A DNA stretch of 64,000 bases from Taxillus chinensis (lineage: Eukaryota; Streptophyta; Magnoliopsida; Santalales; Loranthaceae), in NCBI GenBank assembly GCA_023512835.1, contig CM042092.1, positions 11,533,498-11,597,497 of the forward strand. Reading direction: 5' to 3'. Under the pieces are notes generated by a model. That model worked only from the letters and a program-made list of their open reading frames with translations, was not told the origin of the DNA and made no database searches. This document shows, one piece after another, positions 25,634 to 34,363 of the stretch. A program made the position numbers and the translations under genes. The first letter of the stretch is position 1; the number at the start of each line of letters is the position of its first letter.

Positions 25634-28600
25634 GAAGGGCGGTGCGGTTGAAGTGCACCCAACTTGTGCACAGAAATGTGAGTGCAAATTGCCAGTTTCT
25701 AATAATACCAAATGAATTAGGGATTTTGGGAGAATATAACTTAAGGGTAGATTGAAAAAAAATAGTTAAGGGAAAAATAAATGATGTTTTTTGAACCATT
25801 AGCTAAAATAATACTGTATCAAGCTAAATATAGCTTTAGCTAACCGTTTTAATTTGCCACTACTAAAGATGCTCTTAAAAGGAACAAAATCCAAGAAACT
25901 CTAGCACAAATGACAATCTAAAACCTAGTATCAGACATCCAATCAAGAAAAAAACCAAAGAAATGAGAATTGAGCGCGTTCACACTAAGCTCATAATGTT
26001 CGAACAACCGCACATTCCTCTCATTCCAAAGGCACCATAAAATACAATGAGAAATAGTCCATTAAATCACATATCACTGACCCACACTCTCATACCACTA
26101 AGAAAGATATGTCAGACTTTCCAAGCAATAGGATAGCGGAGGAAAAATGATCCATGCACTCCTCGTCCATTGTGTACATGCATCCATGAGACACATACCA
26201 CACTGCCGTAAATTAACTGCAGTTAAGATTTTTCCTAGGCCAACAATCCAAACAAAGAAAGTCACCCTAGGGAAACCTTAATCCTCACAATGCTTTCCTA
26301 AGAAGAACAACTAGACTCAACTGTGAAGAACAAAATAGAGAGACTTCACTTGGAAGCCTTTAGACCGGCTTGGAACCAAATATTGTCCAAACAAAGAAAT
26401 CTTGGATTGTTCCTTCTCAGAACTGCAAGGTTTGACACCAAAGTACAGATCAAAGAAGGAAGAGAAAAACCTCTAACTCCCAATCCTGAGCTAACCGGGT
26501 AAATTTCCTAGTGCACCGAAGTCCTGGAAAGGAACAATATCATCCACATAAGCATTGGGAAGGTAAGTAATGCATTAGAACCCAGGATATGCAAACTTCA
26601 ACGGCTTACCTGCACACCAAATATTGTCCCAAAATCGGATTGAAAGATCCATCTGCTGCCTTAAACATCACAAATCTGAAAAATGTGTCCACTATAGAGT
26701 GGATCTACTTCTAAACCAATACCATGATTTGATCTCATATGTTTTTTTTCCTTTAGCTATCTCTAAAAATGTCTGATTCTCTCTTTAAGGTTTCACAATA
26801 TTTATCGATAGTATCATTACTTGCTTGTTCTCTCAAATGTTGAACTCTGAACTTGGACCCTTATTTTTTCCTTTTATAGTGCTACGCTTGGTCACCTAGC
26901 TGTCGTCCAGATTAGGGTTTTGGTGGGCCTAGCTTTCTGTCCAAATTCAGGCTAGCTGCTCCATCAATTTTTATCTCAGAAACTATTCATCTCTTTCAAC
27001 TCTACATTTTCACTATTCCATTGCAACCTGGGCAAGCGCAGGGAAGTCTGCTCTTGAAATTAAGTCTTGATGTGAACATCTAAAACGTCATCATCCCATT
27101 TAAGCAAGTGGTTTGTTGAAGTGCTGTGTTTGGATTTTCAACTGTCCAAATTTGCATGTCAAGATTGGCAATGTTGTCCACATTTGTACAATGCCCAAAT
27201 TTGCAACTTTATATGAACATTTCATATATGACTATCCAACTTGACATCATTATACTTAAGTTTTTTCCGGATTGACAACATGTTCAAATTTGTAGTATGT
27301 TTGGATTAGGAACAACACTAATCGTAATATGGACATGTCTGGATTTTTCATTCTGTCTGTAATAAGGACATGTCCAGATTTGCTTCATGTTCAGATTAGA
27401 TCTATCCGTGTTTGGATTGAGCCTTTCGTATCTGGATTGATTCTCATGTGTTTGGATTATCTTGTATGTCTGGATTTGAGTCTGTATCTGACTTTGCCTA
27501 TGTGTCGTATTTGCACTTGTGTCTGAATTGGCTTGTTGATCGGATTGACCACATTACTCAGTGTTTGGATTATTAACTTCAAATACAATTTCGATTGATG
27601 CTAACTTCTTATCTAATTACTGACTCTTGTTGGCCACCAATTGTCTAGCATTGGCCCCTATAGACTTTATCACTCTCACCCTTTCAATTTTGTTTTTAGC
27701 TTTGCCGATATGCTTTTTGAATAAACTTTTGTAAGACTCAAGTTGTATTCTGATGGTCCTCTTCTCAACCAATTATGACCTTTGCATGTTTAAACTTCAT
27801 TTGTGAGTCCACTCATCATTTCTAATTATATGTTTAACGGTATAATTTAATGCCATTTAAATTGATACCATTCATATAAGCACTTTCCCATCCTCATGTG
27901 TTTCCTAATGTTCCAATACATTCCTAAAATGCAATTGTGCTTCTCTTCATAAGTTTTTTTAGTCCAGGATATTTTTAAAATAATAGTTCTTATAATTTGT
28001 ATTTCCTTCATTTTGCATCCTGTCCAATTATAGCGTGTATATGGATTTGGTGATGTCTATCCAGAATCTGTGAAACTTTGCAAGGGTGAATATAATCTAC
28101 GACTATATCTAAGGTATGAATCATCAACAAGGTAGCATATTATATGTAAGCGTGCGCGATGATAACAGATTGTCAATTGTTCACCCTAGATGTTGCTCAA
28201 TCTTAAGCAAGCTAGATTCTCTTATGGTGTTTATCATGTTTCAGGCACGATGATATGCAGTATTTGGAGAAAATGAAGCAATTGACATTGTTCATTGAAA
28301 GAAATTTAGAGAAGGTAGAGTGAGTTTTTGCATTGGATTTAGCTAGTGAATTTATTAAATGCTAGGAATACTTTTCATTGTCACGGAGTGCTTTTCTTAG
28401 AGTCCTCGATAGTAATTTGGGACTTCTGTTGGTAATGTGTGCAGTTAGCTATGTTTACTACTTGTGTTTCTTGTTCTTTGACGTGAGTAACAGATGTTAG
28501 GACCATGTTTTCTATCTAATGGTTCTTTATTATGGAAATTAGCAATTTTGATACTGGTTCATATTCATTTTATTCTTGTTAAGTCAATGTTTTCTACCAA

Positions 28601-31600
28601 GTAACTGCATTTTGGAGTACAACCTCAGTATGAATTGCAGGTGTTTTTGCTCCTTAACGCATTTTGGGGTGATGAAAAAGACGTGCCAATAGATCCGTTG
28701 TATATGTATTATAGTTTGCATTTCAATTATTATTAGCTTCATATTCAATTATTGCTTTCGGAGTTAGATGAAGAATATGAAGAAATGGCTAAAGTGTTGT
28801 GTTGTTGTACAAGTTGAAGTTCTTTTTCTCATTGACTTGGCTTATTTCTTCCTTTAATCCAGGTCATTGGATTGAGTTTTTTCTCTGAACCAGATGGGCC
28901 TATCACAGGTCTTGGTAGCTTTAAAACTTCTGTACTGGTTCCTGGGTATGTTTTATTCTTGTGTAGTTCGTTACATTCTTTCATCCATATTGCTAAAGTT
29001 ATTTTTTCCTGTCGTAGTTTGAAAGAAGCATTTTATATGGGTCCACCCCCTAAAGATAAACTTCCAAAGGTATCACATTCTCACTTTTGAAGTTGAGAAA
29101 CTTATTTATCAGTCTTTTCCCTCTCATTTTGGCCATGAAATTCAGTCAGTGAATCACCGACTCTCACAATTGAAGTTTTTTTAGTTAGCGTTTCAAAAAA
29201 AAACTAAAGTTTTGATATACAGATTATTACTTTTTTTCTTTATTATTTTTTCTAATTAGTGATTTCATATTAAATTAATTTTTTTGATTAGTGTATTTTA
29301 AGAAATTAAAAGTTGTCATGCACAAAAATTTTGATTTTTATATATTAAGATATATATATATTTACTTTATTATATTTGTTCTATCACGAATGGAAAATCT
29401 ATGCAGAACTGTCTTGAAGGATCTGTGTTACTGGGAGCAATCTCATATGGGCATCCATCTTTTGCGGGAAAGGGAGCTGGAAAGATTCCACAAAACAAAC
29501 CTGCCTATTATGAAATTTTTTATATTGTCCCACCCCAAAAGGTTTTCATACCTTACCTTTTGTGTATCATTTTTTTCTTTTCTTTTGTAATTTTTATCTA
29601 GTTATATCTTATGTGGACTTATGTCACTCACTAAACATTCTTAAGTTACATATAATTATGTCTAGCATTCAAGCTTGTTTGAATTATTTTTGTATGTGCA
29701 TGTAGCAGCTTGAGGAGAACAAGGAAAAGGTTTCTTCTCCTGCATACTCGGAAAGTGTGTCCAAATACCTTGAAGAGGAGGTAAATTAGAAAAAAAAAAT
29801 CTATATGCAGTTTTCATTTTGGAATTGTATTGTAGTTCTTTTGCATTTTTATCAAAATGATATTGTTTTGATAAAAATATAAAGGGACTATAATACAGTT
29901 TTCATTTCGGAGACTGCATGTAGCATTACTCGGTAAATTATTTTTCTTTAGTTTGTTGGCCTGTTTCTTCTTGGGGTACTTGAGATGTTTGAGTTTCTTC
30001 CTAAAGCTTTGTTAATGCATTGCTATATTTATTAATCTGGATAGGGCCTTGCCTGTAATAGATTACATTGGAATTAGGGTTTTTTTGTACGGGCCTTGTT
30101 CCAGCATGAAAATGAATGGTAGAAAATGGTTAAGTTGAAACAAAATATAAAAAGATTTAGTAGAGGTATGGTGATGTGCTCTTCTTATTTCCTAAAAATT
30201 TCAAACACTTCATTGAATAACAAGTTTGAGCAGATCGGTCCAATCAATTTTTTAAAACTATTATTTGTGCTTCGTGTTTTTCCATGCATTTTGTTTTGAT
30301 ATTTTCTTCTCTTGGTTTCAATGTGAAGTTTCTTGAGCCATGGTTCGAAAATACGTCCGGGGGGCGGGCGCCGCCTCCGACGGCGCCTACAAAGAGCACG
30401 GTCGGGGCGGCGGCGAACACTCGCCGGCCGTTCGGGGGGTGAGGCGGCCGCCTCACGTCCGCCCGCCTCCCCACGACGGTGCGGGTGAGGCGGGCGAGTT
30501 TCTTTTTAAATAAATAAACAACCTATAAAAAACGTAACGTTTCACTCGCGACACGCCCTACCTCGCATGCCTCGACCGACGATCGCGCGATCGTCATCGA
30601 CGATCTATCGCCGAGCCTCGCCTCGCGTCGACGCGAGCTCGCCGAGCCTCGCCGAGCTTTGCCTCCCGCCAACGCAATCTCGCCGAGCCTCGACACAGCC
30701 TCGCCGAGCCTTGCCTCCCGTCGACGCAGTCTCGCCGAGCCTCGACGCAGCCTCGCCGTGCCTCGCGTCGCGTCAACGCTGTCTTTCCCTCTCGCCCGAT
30801 ACTGTCACTCCTCTCGTCACTGTCTGTGGCTGTGAGTATATATTATACTTAATATATATTTTTTCTAATTATTTTTATTTAATTAATATTATGTTATATA
30901 TTAATAACATTAATATTAGTTGTTATGTTTAATTATTCAAACTGCAGTGTTGTTTTTGAGTGGGACTTAATTTATATTTTTAGTTTGATTTTATAAAGTG
31001 TAAGACTATTATGATTGTAATATATTTCTATTAAAGTTGTAGAGAAATTTAAGTTATTTTAGTATGATAATATTTCCAGCATAAAATTATTGTGTAAAGT
31101 TGAGGCGCCCGCCTCGACCGTACTAAGGCGCCCGTATATCCGTACAGCCTTCGGCCGTACCGTTCCCGCCTCACGTATTTTTGAACCTTGTCTTGAGCAC
31201 ATCAGACTACGATATATATTTGTGTACATCCATTGTATTGGCAAGTGAATGAAAATATTCCTATTTCATATACCTGTCGACGAGAAACATGTGGGATGTA
31301 AATGGTACAAAACAAGATTAATAGTCAAAAACTACAGTCAAAACTATAAGATTGATTATTAAGAAATTTTGCTCCGATTGCAAAAATAAATCCTGTCATA
31401 TTATTGTTGTGTGTAAATGATATAATAGTAACATGGAACGATCAAAAGGAGCAACAGATCTTGTGTTTGGGTCTCGCCAAGTAATTTGAGATCAAGATGC
31501 TAGGGAAGTTGAAGTATTTTATTCGGATTGAAGTGGTCACTTCTCCCAGGCTATCTTCATATATCACAATAGATGTACATCATATTTTATTGGGATTGAA

Positions 31601-34310
31601 GTATTATTTGTCTTGTGCACAGCTAGATATTGTTTATGCAATGAGTATTATAAGCTAATTTTTGCATAGTCGAAGACAAGTTTGTAGCTTATCGAGTGTT
31701 ACATTATCTTAAATGGATAACAAGGAAAGATATTTTCTTTAAATGGAATGGGGGATTGATTTTGAAAGCTTATATAGATATGGACTATGCTCGGCCAATT
31801 GTTGACAAGAGGTCAACATCTGGATTGTACATTTCTTGTTGGGAATTTAATGACTCGGGAGAAGCAAGAAACAAGTATGGTAGTTCGGTGTAATGCAAAT
31901 GTAGAATTATGGGCAATGGCTCAAGTTATATTTGAACTTCTTTGGATAAAGATTATCCTTGATGATATGAAGATTCAGAAAGATGGTCCAATGAGACTTT
32001 ATTGTGATAATAAATGTATGATCTGCATAGCTCATAATTCAATGTATCATGACTGTATGAAGCACATTGAGATTGTTAGGTACTTCATTAAGGAGAAGTT
32101 GGATAGTGGTTTGATCTATACACTTTTACACATATTCAACTGGAAGATATACTTACTAAGGGCATAGGTGGTCAGGTGTTTTAGAATGTCAAGCTGGAAA
32201 TGAAAAATACTTATTAAACAACTTAAGGGGGAATGTTGGAAGTAGGATTGAAGAGAAGATTTGATGGTTTCAAAGGGTGTAAGTGACGACATTAATAACT
32301 AAGCAATTAAAGGGTCGATCAAACTGTAAGTATTAGGTTATCCTTTGGTTTTTCTCTAGATGTATTCTTTATTCTATGTAAGACCAGAGGTTGGCACTAG
32401 GTCTATTAATACATTAGATGTACAAATGAATGCATTAAGAGGTATTCATTAATTTTTAACATCTAGAGTATAATAATAATGCTTTTAGTGCTTATTTATT
32501 TATTTCTATATTTATGCGGGATGCTTAACTTATTGGAATGCTATGTGGTCAATCAGGTTCGAGATGCAAAGATCAAGGTTTTAGGAAGCATAAAGCAAAA
32601 GACTGCCGAAGAGTGCTCAGAATGGAAAGAGCTATCAATTTCCCTCAAGGTGAATAACTCTTTTGTGTCCTACCTCTGGCCCAGAGGTGCTCACCATATC
32701 TCCTATGGAAGATTGGCTTGTTTGCTTAAGCAATGCATCCGTTTTGGGTCTTAGACATGCTTTTAACACCTTTGGATGCCTGTCTTACTTTCGTATTATG
32801 TGATTTGACTCTACTAGTCTTACTCTAATGTATCATAGATGGTTATATTCCCAGTTATACTTGCACTAATTCTAAGTGCAACCCTGTGGTTGGCAGTCTG
32901 AGTACCCAACACACACACCCTTGCTTGCTAAAATTTTGGACGGTCTGCTTTCCCAGAGTGATTTCCAAGACAAGATTCAACATTACAACGAGGTATCTAT
33001 TATTTTTAGCACTGGGATTTGTTAATGTGTATACTTATAATTTTGTAGGCCCAATACCAAATTGAATATATCAATTATTGTTTTTTACTTGCAGCTATTC
33101 GCCTGCAGTCCAAAAGGTGAATAAATATCTGATTGATTTTTTTTTAAAAGAATTTTAAATCTTTGTTCCATATAATAAATATTAATTTGTATTGAAATCA
33201 AATATATCAACATTTTCAATCTGAAATTCTATTTTCTAATAGTTTTTTTTTTCATAAGCATAACTTGTATTTATATTATGTTAAATTTAAGTATGTGATG
33301 AAGTATGCATGCAGTTAAGTAAATCTTTGATGAAAGGTCTTTGCTGGACATGTTTGTGGTATATTTGATATTATTAAATTTAATATTAATTCAGTTTGTT
33401 AGAGGCATGGGTTTTATCTCTAAAAGATATCTCTTATTATTTTTACGAGTGTTTCCATACATGATGGCTTTATTGTAAATGATACCATCAAAACTTCTTT
33501 AGAGAATGATTTTGCAGCAGAAGAAGAATAAACAAATCAGTTATCATACATATTTTTCATTTAGGAATGTCAAAATTTGGAATATGGGTTACGAGTGGCT
33601 GGGAAAGTCAGTGATTGACTAGATCTGTCTACTTCTTTGTTCCCGTCCATAATGTTGACATTGACTTTTCATTTTGGTTTGTGGTATCTTGCAGGTTATA
33701 GATGCGGCGAATGAGGTAGTAGGCAATATTAACAGAGATGAGTTGGCCAAATATTTTTCAGTCAAAGGTGACCCGGAGGATGAGGAGGCTGAGGTTTGAA
33801 TCTTTTTCTTACTATTTCATTCAACAATTTTGTTTTCTTGTCTTCAAGGATCCTGTAGGATTTATTTGGTTATTCAACAAGCGATGTTTGGGTTTTTTAC
33901 CCTTTCAAAGTTACAAATGTTGAAAAAACATGTTTATCTGATAGGGAGAGACTATGTTATGCTACTATGAATCTATGATATACTCCCTTAAGAGTGCACT
34001 CTGGTGTGCGCTTCCTAATGTATGGATTCGAAGAGGATAAAAAATATGATGCCCTATAAACTTTAATGAAGTTTGAAAAAGCATATGGTCTTCAATTCAC
34101 GCTGTAAAATAATTCCTGTTTTAAGGTATAAAAAAGGGTAAAACTTTGAATGCATAAAATTTGATCATGTACGTGCATTTTCTAGAAACTCATTTTTTCA
34201 TGTTTCAATTCATGTACTTATTAGTACTTCAATTTTTTTGCCTTTGAAATTCTTTATTCGTGAGCTTATTAGTTCGCTGTTCGAAACACACACACTCTCT
34301 CTCTCTCTCT

Positions 34311-34363
<53 letters not shown>

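Noticed and set aside
30567..30932. Ala/Ser/Arg-rich open frames on both strands
   Set aside because: Translation of imperfect cgccgagcctcg tandem repeats inside a hAT-type element.
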